From NCBI GenBank assembly GCA_026874595.1, contig CM049306.1, forward strand, positions 49,170,019 to 49,234,018: a stretch of 64,000 nucleotides of DNA. The letters are read 5' to 3'. A program made the translations under genes and the position numbers. Below the pieces are notes generated by a model. It saw nothing but the letters and a program-made list of their open reading frames with translations. It was not told the origin of the DNA and ran no database searches. Positions 1-12,262 of this stretch are shown in pieces. Position 1 is the stretch's first letter, and every line of letters starts with the position of its first letter. This DNA comes from Sipunculus nudus (taxonomy: Eukaryota; Annelida; Sipuncula; Golfingiida; Sipunculidae).

Positions 1-1545
1 AATAGAGTGCTATAAGCCTGCTCTTTCGCAAAGTTCACAGAACGTAGTGACACTGACCTTATTTCAGATGTCCAAGACATTTTTACAGGGGTATCCCCGG
101 ATCTTAATCAAATAGAAGTTTTCGTATCTAACTGAAATAAAATGTGCAAATCTGATATATACGGAAGTCAAATCATGTTATATTACATATCTTGCAGAAT
201 ATAGGTCAAAGTGACCAAATTTTGGTTGTCCGAGGAGAAATTATATACATTGTACAATAAATAAAACTTGTTAAGATTTAGGCCTCGTCTGACTTTCTGG
301 CTGCTCAAAATTAGGTTTTTCATAGCTCACAGAATATAATCCACCATGAGCTAATCTCAGGTGTTGATAGAAATTTGCCCAAGACCTCTTGATTTTTTAG
401 GTAGAAGGTTCTAGGTCCACCTGTTATAATTTGTGCCTATCATTGTACAAATTTTTTTTAAAGCTTTAAGAATATATGTCACAGTGATTTTATTACAGGG
501 ATCATTGCCTAGGACCTTGAATTTACATTGAAATTTAAGTCTGGATGCTCAAAATCTTGTTTTTGGCCAGTCACCATGACTACGTTTCAGGTTTCCAAGG
601 AGACTTGGCCAAGACCTACCGAGTGATCAATAAGAAGATTCCAAGACTTATGGATATATTTTGTCTGACTGTCATGGTGTTCAAATAATTGTTTGTCCAT
701 AGCTAACAGAATATCGGTCAGTATGACCTAATTTCAGGTATCCAAGGATATCTGCTAAGGATCCCCCTTGATATTATGCTAGAAGATTTAAGGGCGAATG
801 GGAAAAATTCTAGCTGGACTGACTGCTCAAAATTATGCTTCTGATCAGTAGCAGAATATATGTCACCATGAACTTTTTGTAAACTTCAAAGAAGATTTCC
901 TAGGACCTCTCTTGATGCTGCCTTAGAAGATTCTTTCACTAATGCATACAATTTGTGCCCATCAAATCATCTTTTTGGCCTGTAGCTTGCAGTTTTTAGG
1001 TAAATGTAACCGAATTCCAGGATTCCATTGAGGTTTGCCTAGGATCTCCTGGATATTCGTCAATAAAAAGATTCTACACCTAACAGATTTAATTTCTGCC
1101 CTATCTGACAGCCTGGATGCTCAAATTCATGTTGTTCGTGCATGGCTCGCAAAATATGGGTCATCATGACCTAGTTTCAGGTTTCTAACGAGATTTGTCC
1201 GGAACCTACATGGATATTGTGTATGAAGATTCTCAAGCTTATAAAGGATACAAATTGTGCACTGCCTGGGTGCTCATAGTCATGATTTTGGTCTGTAGTT
1301 CGCAGAATATGGGTTACCATGACCTAGTTTCAGGTTTCTTGGGAGATTTGCCCAGAACCACCCTCGGTGTTACAATAGAAGATTCTAGGCCTAATGGATA
1401 CAATTTGTGCCCATCTGGCTATCTGGGAGCTTAAATTCATGTTTTCAGCCCATAGCCTCAAAATGGTAGGTCACCATGACCTAATTTTAGGTTTACCAAT
1501 ATCAATTTACCGGTATGAATTTCACAGAGTAATGTCCAAAGAAGA
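1..1545 (+). repeat. Diverged tandem array, about ten units of 150-160 bp
   Basis: The block 'tcaccatgacctaatttcag' followed by 'gtttccaaggagatttgcc' recurs near 45, 210, 340, 565, 715, 855, 1000, 1160, 1314 and 1471. Units also share 'gaagattctagg' and 'acaatttgtgccc'. The same family fills 9.3-14.1 kb and 29.6-31.8 kb, so this is probably one side of another foldback-like copy cut by the window edge. Confidence 0.75.
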
Positions 1546-4340
1546 TTAGGCTCGTTTTCCTATAATGTTAGAATAAGAAATCTCATTTCTGTTACCCTAG
1601 TCATTGATGTTACACTTTATCATTTGTGTTACGATTAGGTTCTTCTTATATTATCTATGCTTCCATTTGTGTGTTACCTTTCATATGTCGAATAAACCTT
1701 TATATTACTTAGCTTGATTTATTTTCAAATGATGGGTCATATACATCCATTTGCTTTTACGTTATTGAAATTGTTAAACGATTTTTAGCGTCATACATAT
1801 TACGTTTGCCTGTGAAAGTAATCCCTGAACGGTAATCGTCAGACCGGTAATTATTATTTTAGTATGCAGTGTACCAGAGACATGTTTTCTTTCAGAGGGG
1901 CTTTTACTTACTGGGCAGATTAATTGCTTTGCTGAAACGATGTTGTGTCTTGTGAAAGAAATGATTTTTATATCTACCCTCCATTCAATAAACGTCAGTT
2001 AAACTGTTTCGTATGTGTGAACTGCGCTACTTTCATCTGTTACGGGCGTAGAGACATCCATACAACAAACTGGTCTCGGACGACCGCCTCCACCTTCAAA
2101 TAGAAACAGTTGCCACATTGTTAAGGCCGCTTTTTCATAGAATTACCCATATATATGTTATCGCGTGGTCGCTATGCCCTTAAGCCGCGATCGGCAAACT
2201 CCGATCACGCACAGATCACGCTCCCAGCAGGAGATGTGAAGGATATTAAATGCCACTTAGAACTGCTTTCCAACAAGTGCACAACTAAGAGTGTTATTTA
2301 ACCTCTAATCAGACAAACAACGTGTTCCTGTGAATTTGATTCCTGTTTTGCGACCGTTTAAGCTTTAGGACTAATTTGTTTGTTGGACCATTTTAATTTG
2401 CCGATGTCACGTTGGGTTCTAAAACCCAAGGACACTCACCCGGTGTGAGGATGTGGATATTAGCAGATCGTGCATTAAATCAGTCCAGAATTACATTGTA
2501 AATGAAACATGTCTAATCCCTTCTGAACTCTAATCGGATTTTCCGTTCTTTTCTCACTTCCATTATGTCTTATGCATACAGAATATTAAACATTAAGCAA
2601 CACTGATCAGCTTTTGAGATACATGAATAATTCATAAAATGAACAGCATTAGGCTATTTTGTAAATGACAAATGTTTAATCTCTTTATACTGAATTTAAA
2701 ATGACATTCATGTTACTATCACTTTAGGGTTTAGCTTCACTCAAAAATGTTCTGATGTGGCATTTATCAGATCATTCGTGGCAGTGCAAAATAATGAAGA
2801 CCTAATTTATAGATGAAACGAAATACTGCATCCCTTTACTTTGAACTGTAAAATGAAATTTTCCGGCTTTACATCCAGGAAAGCTTATGCAAAGAGGTTA
2901 TTAAGCAAGATTGAATTAATCCATAGATGAGCAAGAGCTCCATTGACTTCCCTTGCGACAACGCGTCATCTTGCAAATTTTGTAAATTACCTGTAACAGT
3001 AAAGCTTTCCCTGGACTTGCCCCTGTTTGTTCTGCTAGGTAGAAAAATCTCTTCTCTCAATGTTTCTTGTTAAAGTGGCTGTTTCCAAGCTAAACATTTG
3101 TGAAAATAAAGCATTTTATTAAAAGAATGTTGCAACAACACTCTGGAAGGGCCTTCTGGAAGTTGTAATGCTCTCATAAGCAGCTGTTGGACTTAGAGAT
3201 AAAATACAGATAATATTATTAAGATTTCAATCTTATATTTACTGGCCATTTCAAAATGTTCTCATCTTATATTTTACATTTTCCGTTATTTTATTCATTA
3301 TTGTTTGTCAGCACCTGTGCATGAACGATTCTATATATTATTTATCACGTTAGAGCACTTTATTAAAGAGTATGTACAAGTTAAAATCCATTTGGGTTAA
3401 TCTGGCGGAACAGAGACCTTGGCATATGGGATATTTGGCGTTAATATGCTATAAATACGCGAGCTGTAATCTACTGGCCTTTTGTTGGGGGACATAACAA
3501 GACTCGGTGGGTGTTAGAACTTACAAACCCTTTGAAAACACGTTCCTGTTCTAAACTTCATTATCTGTAGGCTGCTTTGATTAACGTAATACTGTTCTTA
3601 CAAGTCTCGTCAAAGAATGACTCCTTCGTGAGTCTAATTGAGTCTACAGGGGGCGGATAAAGGATGATGGAAAAAAGCTGAACACTCTTGCACAGATAAC
3701 AAGTATTCAGAGAATGCTAGGATAGACTTTATACATAACCATGCACAAGTATAGGGAAAGTAAGCGGTGCCAGGAACAAAATACGGTGTATTAATTAAGC
3801 GCGTACTTTTATTTCTCCAAACTTTTTATCGGTCTAGAAAGAGAGGGCGCGACCCCTCCGCCCCTACTAGAAAATGCTCATGAGTGCATATTTCAACACA
3901 CGACCTATGGTATTTCCCGCCATTTAGACCTTTCAGATTGTCTCCTCTGTTAGTACTCTGAAAATAAGGAAATTACAGGTGTAAGGCAAATATCAAATGT
4001 CAGGAACGAGCTATGTTAAAAATGCTTGTATGATCTATCATTAACGGCTTTCGGCACTGTCATTCAATATTTACATTACTGAAACGGTACTCATTAGATG
4101 TAATTTGCTGGATAGCCATTATATGATTATAGATGAAATGTATAAATAAAATCCAATTATTTTATTGAATTTTTTTTTTTTTTTGGTCAAAGAAGGCAGA
4201 GGCCTTGCTGCGCACAGCCGCCATAACATAAGCAGTGGGAACTGGGAACGTATTCATAGGGATGTCTTAGTGTACTATTTCTGGATTATTAAGGGATTAC
4301 ATGTAGTTAAACTAAGACTATATATATGTGTGTGTGTGTG
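1546..4340. other. Gene-free stretch
   Basis: AT-rich sequence without a convincing exon, RNA gene or element edge. A short frame at 3060-2869 (minus) has no supporting motif. Confidence 0.5.
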
Positions 4341-4343
4341 TTA

Positions 4344-4497
4344 CAGTCAATCTGTGTAATCAGTCATTTCATGAAATGTCTAAACATTTCAGCTATTTCA
4401 CGTTATGCCTGTGACCACGAGTCATTACGTGAAATGACTCAAATGTTCAGTCATTTCATATGACTAAAAATTTAGGGATATAATTACACAGATTGCC
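4344..4497. mobile_element. 154-bp miniature element forming the left arm
   Basis: It starts CAATCTGTGTAAT-like and ends ATTACACAGATTGCC, with TTA on both sides (4341-4343, 4498-4500). The left arm of the 1.9-kb structure may thus be an independent short insertion, with the right arm a second copy in opposite orientation. Confidence 0.5.
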
Positions 4498-4525
4498 TTA
4501 CTGCGAATCAGGCAATCTGTGTAAT
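4483..4525. repeat. Perfect 15-bp inverted repeat, 13-nt loop
   Basis: ATTACACAGATTGCC and GGCAATCTGTGTAAT face each other across the edge of the miniature element, as if two elements abut head to head. Confidence 0.8.
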
Positions 4526-6244
4526 AGGTATAACATTGAGATAAGAACAGATAATTTGGCAGGAAGTTATTTAAGGAAATGGCCAAATAATTCACAATTA
4601 GTTTGGGGTTATTGGGATTTCTCTTACAACCAGGGCCCTCAGGTAGCAGAGGAGAAAGTCTTCATGTTTGTGTTAGTTTAGCAGGGGACTAGAATATACC
4701 ACACGTCACTGGTCTCCTTGGGCAGCAATTACCAGTGAGTAGCTACTAGCTACCAGGAAACCCTACACAAATGTATAAGCTGAGCATTCAGGGGAATAAG
4801 ACACCATCTATAATAGCTGTCCTCATATAGTTATTACCAGGGATTACCTAGAAAGATACCCCACACAAATGTATGGCAGGGGATAGGATGCCATATATCT
4901 TAGCTCCCCTCACGGAGTCATATTTTGTGAAGCCCTTGCTTCTATGTTTAAATTAACATCATTACCATTCACAGGGCACAAGTAAATAATAATAATTATG
5001 CCAATGAATGCGAAATAAAAAAAGGGATGGCATTTAATAATTAATGTAGAAATAATAGTATAATGAATAAAGAAAATGAAAGGTTGATAAACAAGTTAAA
5101 TCTTATAATTTCAATGATTAATGAAAATAATTTTGAAGACTGTTTACAAATTTAAGATTTCTTAACACAGCTGACGTTATGTTGAGCTATCGCTGTATGT
5201 TTTTTTGTTAATGATTCTTCCTTGCCAGGTTTTTTTTATTTGTCATAGAACTTTTTCATCTGAATATTTTAACCTGTTTTGAGAAATATTATTCTCTTGT
5301 CAAATTTCTCATTTCAAATTAATTCGATTTATATATTGGTTTGAAATTCTTATATGAAAATTGACTTTAAATTCAGTTAAAAAATTAAACATGGCTTATC
5401 ATACGTGAGCTCATCTTCATTATGCATATTACATGGAAATTATTAAAATACTGATACTTTTACAAATATGTGACCATGAAAGCCAGCCTGGAATCAAGAC
5501 TGGCCCAGTCGATGCAATGGTTTAAACATAATTCTTCCCACTAACAGAACCATCAAACTTACTTGGTTGATTCGCAAAGTTTTGAACAGGTACTGCCACC
5601 TCGCGGCTGTACGGCTCTCTGTACTGAGATACTTCCATTGGTACATGGAATCACGTTTTATATTAAGCATTTTTAGAAGTAAACGTAAATAATGAAGCTT
5701 AGACAGGGCTACCTGAAAATTAAGTGCTCCGGGAACATGGATTAATATGATGCCCTTATTCTGGGAAACAGAGATATAAATCTAACAGATGCAGGTCTTT
5801 AAAAAAAATATCAAATGCTCTGGCCGCTGCTTCAGATGTCTGTCATGCAAAATCAATTAAATTCAGGTGTAATATCTTACAGAGAATTGACTGTAAATGT
5901 AATGTAGTGTAATCCAGGCAAGTCTGAAAGATGCAAATTCAAACAGAAGTAAAACAGAAGTGAAACACTAGTTAAACAAAGAAAAAGAGTATCACTGAGA
6001 ATTTGCATAAACTAAAACTGTCTGGGGAACCTTGTTGGCGAAGACAACTCTATATTAACTTGTGCTGTGTTCATTTTTAATCCAGTCATGACAAGACATA
6101 AAACTTCAGTCATAACATGAATGACTGAACATTTTAGTCATTTCGCGTAATGACTGGTGGTCACAGGCATTACTCGAAATGACTGAAATGTTAAGACATT
6201 CCATGAAATGACTGATTACACAGATTGACAGTTACAAATATATA

Positions 6245-6428
6245 CAGTGAAACCTCGTTGTGTCGAACTCGCTTAAGTCGAATACCCCGCTTATGTCGAA
6301 GTTGCAGACTCAATATTCCGGACAACTCTAGCTAAATTATTACCAAATAAAACCCGCTTGTGTCGAATCTCGGATGTGGCGAAGATTTTTTAGGGTCCCT
6401 TCGACTTAGACACAACGAGGTGTCACTG
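6245..6428. mobile_element. pogo/Tigger-like miniature element, TA duplication
   Basis: 184 bp beginning CAGTGAAACCTCGTTGTGTC and ending in the matching inverted repeat ...GAGGTGTCACTG, flanked by TA. The 'CAGT..ACCTCGTT' end is typical of pogo/Tigger elements. There is no coding capacity. A (TA)n microsatellite starts at its right TA. Confidence 0.8.

Positions 6429-6488
<60 letters not shown>
6429..6488. repeat. (TA)n microsatellite
   Basis: About 25 TA units starting at the target-site TA of the pogo-like element, followed by short (TG)n. Confidence 0.95.
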
Positions 6489-6490
<2 letters not shown>

Positions 6491-8567
6491 TGTGTGTGTG
6501 TCTATATGCCTACCTTAACTGAATTGTCCAAATAAATTTATATATGATACTTTCCACAGGAAATTCCATGTAATATTTATTAGATTTTTAAGTATTAGTG
6601 AAAATGTCATATTTACAGTGTACTAGGAAAAAAGGTTTGCTGCAGTATCTTGAGCAAATGAGTGCCAATTACTGCTGCACGTCCCGTTTCCTGGACAAAG
6701 CCTTGGGAGGTCTGGGTAATCGGTCTGCCTGAAGGTCACGTTCTGAGACGGACAAAAAGACAACATAGAATTCCAGGACAAAGGTAACGGCTGAGCATCT
6801 GGACTCTCCCGGCAACTCAGCCACCCATTGATGCTCGGTTATTATCTAATCCCCGTGGTTTCTCCGGCAAAAGCTGCAGTTTCCACACCATAGCACCTGT
6901 TTCATTACATTCCTCACCATTCGACCTGTTAAAGGGAAACATGTACAAATGACTCTCAGCAGTTATACAACCGTAATTTGTACCTGTTCTATAAAAGGTT
7001 ACTGAGACCTTGTATAGTTAAAGGTATTTATTTGAAATAACATAACTTCAACAGTACTTGCTTGGAATACTTAATTTGGGCCGGCTCATTGGTTTGGTTT
7101 AGGAATAGTATGGCCGTATAGGTCTCATTTTATGATGACCAGGAAATGCTAAATTACAATCTGGTGCGTTAAAACGTTTTTATTATATTGTACCCTTTCA
7201 ATACGACTGGCCTACGACTACCAATATACGACGAAAAAAATGAAAAGGTTCACAATTCTTTATAAAACGACAACTTATGTATCAAGCATGTATCTTGGCC
7301 TCAAGATAAAATATTATCTTGTAACTTGTGGGTATTACCGTTTCATAATGTGATTGAAATTCTTAATGTACATTAGGTTCCGTTACTGTTCGAATAAGTT
7401 AATACCCTCAAGGTTCTTTATTCGCAAGGTCTTCTGATCATTTAAACTGTAATGAAGGCTGACAGGAACTGCGAAGACAGCGAAAGTTAGACAATTATTT
7501 TCGAATGGGATTAAAACGACCGTTTTTGCCTCGGACCGGCGCGGTGGATAATGGCAAAGGTGCCGGAATATTGAACAAGCCGTCATGGCTTCTAATTCCG
7601 TAGCCTCTCACTTCTTTGCTAATTAAAAACCTAAAGTAAGGTCTCAGCCACAAGTGTGCTTATTGTTATGGAATCTAATATAAACAGATCACGTATGCGT
7701 GATGAACACAAATTCTGTCAAGGAGATAAAAAAATCAGATTCTGCAACAATAGGCAGGGCGAAATGTCTAGGGGAATGAATAAAGATGTCAGTGGTTTTT
7801 TGTTAACAAATAACTATAATTTATTCTTTAAACAACCCTAACATTACAATACACTAAATCAATACAATTAAACAGTATAACAGCGGTATAACAACAAATC
7901 AATAAAATCCCACAATAAAATAAACAATGTGCACAGTACCTGGATACCACCACCGTCACAACGATAAGTTCTTTAAATGTATACTCTTGGAGAATGACAG
8001 TCCAGTGTTAAGCTCTTGTAACAATCCAGAAAGTAAACTGAAGTCCAAACAAGACCCGTAACAAAATCCAGGAGAAAGTCTGAAGAAAATCTATAATTGC
8101 CGCACTCATCGGATAAGGTCCCAGAAACTGACACACAAGCTTTCGCGTCCGCTGGAGTCATCTCTGCTCTCTCTCTCTCTCGGCTCTTAAACACAGCCCC
8201 TTTATATACCTTTTCAACTCAAGCCGAGAAGCTTCTATTTCTCGAACATTCGAAGAATAATACACCATACACGGCAAGCACGCGCTACAGGAATCATCCA
8301 GAAAAACGTCGCCGTGCCTCCACACACCAGGGTCCACACGTGACCTCGGCCAGGCGAGAAAGCCCAAGGCTAGCATGACAACAGAGTTCAACCAGTACGG
8401 ATTAAACTGAGAATGTAACAAACGGCCCGGCGAGGGTGTCACAACACGAGTTTCGCCCGTGTCACACAATAAAAAGGGCACCTGTAACATTATGTCAACC
8501 CAGCATTTACGCATTAAGTGCCATCTGCGTATGGCGGGCCCTAGCGGCCTCAAACCGTGTGTGGGCA
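6489..8567. other. Gene-free stretch with a G+C-richer tail
   Basis: No supported gene. From about 7970 to 8567 composition rises, and on the minus strand a TATA-like box leads into a short (AG)n run. Minus frames there (73 and 136 codons) start without good support. It may be a solo LTR or other promoter-bearing repeat. Confidence 0.4.
8200..8210 (-). promoter_or_regulatory. TATA-like box (minus strand)
   Basis: GGTATATAAAG on the minus strand, followed 20-35 nt later by 'gagccgagagagagag'. The spacing would suit a polymerase II start, but no gene is attached to it, so it may belong to a repeat. Confidence 0.3.
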
Positions 8568-8985
8568 TGTTACAACTGATAATGTAATAATCAACTTATA
8601 ATGTAACATCAACCGATTATGTAATAACAAATCAACCGATGATGTGACACAAACTGATAATGTATAGACAAATCAACTGATAATGTATTATTAACTGATA
8701 ACGTAAAAAAATCAACCGATAATGTAACAATAACAATAATGTAGAACAAAATCAACGGATAATGTTATAACTTTTGCTAACAGATAACAATAATAAATTA
8801 ACTGATAATGTGGAAAAGTTGCCAAACTGTTAATGTAAAAAAAATAACCGTTAATGTAATAACACTTCAGCGTCCCTGGCCAATCCGTTGAAGCCACTTC
8901 TAATCCAGTTGTAATTTTAAGTGTGAGATCATCCACAGATTTCATAACAATCCTTTGCATGTTTTTATCAGCAAAGCTGACTGAA
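8568..8985 (+). repeat. Left inverted arm of the foldback-like element
   Basis: Tandem 18-30-bp units ending in 'gataatgtaa', then the shared 'acttcagcgtccctggccaa' block. It corresponds unit by unit to 14120-14482 in reverse complement. Confidence 0.85.
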
Positions 8986-9304
8986 AGTCACCTGAGCTAT
9001 AGCGATCATTCTATGACCTCTGGTCCTAGGACTTATAACTGAAAGACATGGAGCTCCACAATTATCACCTGGGAAAACCTGTAACTACATGGCTCCGACC
9101 TATTTCATCAAAGCTATGTAGCTCGTAAGTACCCTCCAGAAAAATGAGAAAAAAATATACATTACAAAGGCTACAGTATCTGAAAAACTAATAAATTGAT
9201 TGTCATGATTCTTGACAGGCATATTGATTATGGAGTGTTTTTTCGGTTCATGACGACTGTTGGCATAACCTTTTTTATTTTCTAATTATTACGCAATTCT
9301 TTTT

Positions 9305-11510
9305 TTTTGTTCAGCTGACTGTATGTCATCTGAGCTATAGCGATCACCCTTTGTCCGGCGTTCATCCTGCCGTTAACAGGACACAAATTGTAACCAGTAG
9401 ACCTAGAATATTCTTACTTGACGTCCAGAGAGGTCCATTAAAATAATCCTTGGAAACGAGTTATTAGATCTCTTTGACCCATATCGTCCGAGCTGTGGGA
9501 CTCGGAATTACCCCCATAACAATTGAAAATGTGATACGTTGGCAGTTCACAAATCATAACCGTTAGACCTAGATTCTTTTAATTTGTCATCTAGGGAGGT
9601 CTATGAAAAGTCTCCTTGAAAACCTGAAATAAAGTCTCTGCTACCAATATTCTCTGAGTTGTCGGGCTTCGATGTACCCCATAGAATAATTGAAAATTTG
9701 ATGCAAAAGCAGGCCACCAAAATACAACCGTTGTACCAAGTCTTCTAATTTGTCATCCTGGGATGTCCATGAAAAGTCTCCTTAGAAAACCGGAAATTAG
9801 GTCTCTGCTATCCATATTCTCTGTGCTATTGGGCCCAGACGTAGGGCACCAAATCATAAGCGTTACACTTCAAATCTTCTTTTTTGTCATCCTGGGAGGT
9901 CCATGAAACGTCTCCTTGAAAACCTATATTTAGGTCTCTGCTATCCAAATTCTCAGAGCTATTGGGACCAGAATTAACCCCCAGAATAATTGAAAATTTG
10001 ATGCCAAAGCAGGGCACTAAATCATAACCGTTGGACCTAGAATCTTCTTCTTTGTCATCCAGGGAGGTCCATGAAAGGTCTTCTTGAAAACTTAAAATTA
10101 GGTCTCTGATACCTATATCCTTTGACCTATGGAGTTCAGAAATAACTCCCAGAATAATTGAAAATTGACACTAAATCAGGGCACACATCATTGCCTTAAA
10201 TTTGTTGTTTGTCATCTAGGGAGGTCCATGAAAGTCTCCTTGGAAACCTGAAATTTGGTCTCTGCTACCATTATTCTCTGAGCTGTGGAGCTCAGAAGAA
10301 TGCCTCCCAGAATAACTGAAAATTTAATGCCAAAGTAGGGCACCAAATCATAACCGTTACACCTAGAATCTTCTTATTTGTCATCCTGAGAGGTCCATGA
10401 AAAGTCTTTTTGGAAACCTGAAATTAGGTCTCTGCTATTCATATTCTCTGAGCTATTTTGCTCAGAAGTAACCCCCAGAATAATTGAAAATTTGATGCCA
10501 AAACAGGGCACTAAATCATAACCGTTGGACCTAGAATCTTCTTCTTTGCCATCGAGGGAGGTCCATGAAAGGTCTCATTGAAATTTTGAAAAAGGTCTCT
10601 GTTACCCATATCCTTTGACCTATGGGGTTCAGAAGTAACCCCTGGATAATTAAAAATTTGATACCAGAGCAGGGCACAAATCATTGCCGTAAGGCTTAAA
10701 ATCTTCTTATTTGTCATCTAGGGAGGTCCATGAAAAGCCCCTTTGGAAACCTGATATTAGGTCACTGTTACCCAAATCCTCCTGGCTATGAGGATCAGAA
10801 ATAACCCCTAGATAAATTGAAAATTTAATACCAAAGCAGGGCACAAATCATAACCGTTGAACATAGAATCTTCTAGTTTGTCATCTAGGGAGGTCCATAA
10901 AAAGTCTCCTTGGAAACCTGAAGTTAGGTCTCTATATTACTCATATTATCCACGCAATGGGGTATGTTTGAGCACCCCAATAATAATGCAGAATCGACAC
11001 AAATTGCCAGATTTCTCAGGAACGGCCGGATGGATTGTCATAACATTTGGTGTGCTTATGGGTCTCGATGAATTTGAGCTAATGGGCATGAATCATGATG
11101 CAACCCACATGATCTTAATTATTAGCCTGTGCAAGGACATATTGTCAACATGTCAGTCGGCTGAGCGTCATGACCTATGGGTTACTTGTTGAGACCTTCA
11201 AATGAGTCTCTACATTGTCAGGACACGAGCCGTAACCATAAAACCTCAAACCTCTTACTGTAAATTTGGGGAGGTCTTCGACAAATCTTCTATAAAAAAA
11301 AGCTGAAATTATGTCATGGTGACCTATATTCTGTGCACTACGGACCGAAAACATTGTTTGAGTAACTTATCAGTCAGCCAAGTATAATTGGTTGCAGTTG
11401 TACATGGAAATTTCTAACTTAACATATAGGGAGTTCTTGGTAAAAAAATCTTTGAAACCCAACATAAAGTCTCTGTAACCTACTTTCTAAAGAATATGGG
11501 CAAAAACATG
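9305..11510 (-). repeat. Tandem array, about 166-bp units
   Basis: About eleven units carry 'gggaggtccatgaaaagtct', 'gaaattaggtctctgctacc' and 'gcagggcaccaaatcataac'. The array begins with 'tcagctgactgtatgtcatc', the sub-terminal motif of the family. The last unit (11270-11500) is an inverted copy of 13480-13700. Confidence 0.85.
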
Positions 11511-11713
11511 ATTTGTAGCACTTTTACCCAGTGATGATTTTTTTCATATCAAATATGTTTCATCGAATGCAATTCAGGTTTGTGTTTTTCTATTTTGAAT
11601 ATATTTTGTAAGAAATTAGTGCAAGGTTGCATAGGTTTTAGTAATTAACTTCTACTCTCAACAATAATTCATGCTGAATAAGCTCCTCGCGGAGCAAATT
11701 TACATTGTAAGCA

Positions 11714-11923
11714 TAGCAGATCTTGCTGGATATATCCGCTGCTTTGTATAGCAAGGTTATCTGGTGTCGCTTGTTTAAATTTGGAGCTGTATGCATAATG
11801 CGTTACCACGGTCTCATGGGTCTGATTAATTCTTTGCCCTGTGCCGACCCCGATGGTTAGACACAGATAACCTTACTGTATAAAGCAGCGGTTATAGCCA
11901 GGGAGATCTGCTACGACTGCACT
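11714..11923. mobile_element. 210-bp hairpin-type miniature element nested in the foldback element
   Basis: Ends TAGCAGATCT...AGATCTGCTA; about 54 bp at each side are inverted copies (…'aaggttatctggtgtc' and 'gacacagataacctt'…). It sits in the central spacer between arms. Confidence 0.7.
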
Positions 11924-12262
11924 GTCACTGCAGTGTATAATCGGTAAGTGAGAAGTGCTAAACTCCTACCACTCTTGGTAGGCAATTAATTATATATTTT
12001 ATAAGTACATAGTAATTGCCAAGATATGTTAATAATAATGATGAATGATCTTATATGCCACTAAGATCTTAATTGTTTTGACGTAAATACATATGGTTTT
12101 CATGCAATTTCATCATTCAAGGGGGGAATACGTAGAGTAACATATAATAAATTAAGTAGCCAGCTAAAGTTTTAATATATTTCATTGCAATTTGTATAAT
12201 GACCAACATAATTTTGATATAGATGATGAATAATCCCTGATACTACTTTGGTCTTTATGTTT

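Larger units (their letters stand above)
4344..6231. mobile_element. 1.9-kb TIR element flanked by TTA
   Basis: About 130 bp at each end are inverted copies: CAGTCAATCTGTGTAATCAG at 4344 and its near reverse complement ending at 6231. TTA flanks both ends (4341-4343 and 6232-6234), as in PIF/Harbinger-type three-base duplications. The arms are built from sub-repeats of the 'gtcatttcatgaaatg' type. The interior (about 4530-6090) shows no transposase, so it is non-autonomous. Confidence 0.7.

Noticed and set aside
8158-8568. 136-codon minus frame
   Set aside because: Overlaps a repeat-like, promoter-like segment in other frames, has no motif and runs into the end of the foldback element.
8568-8880. 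CRISPR-like array of short regular repeats
   Set aside because: Unit lengths vary, there are no unique spacers, and the array is one arm of an inverted-repeat element in an intron-bearing eukaryotic genome.
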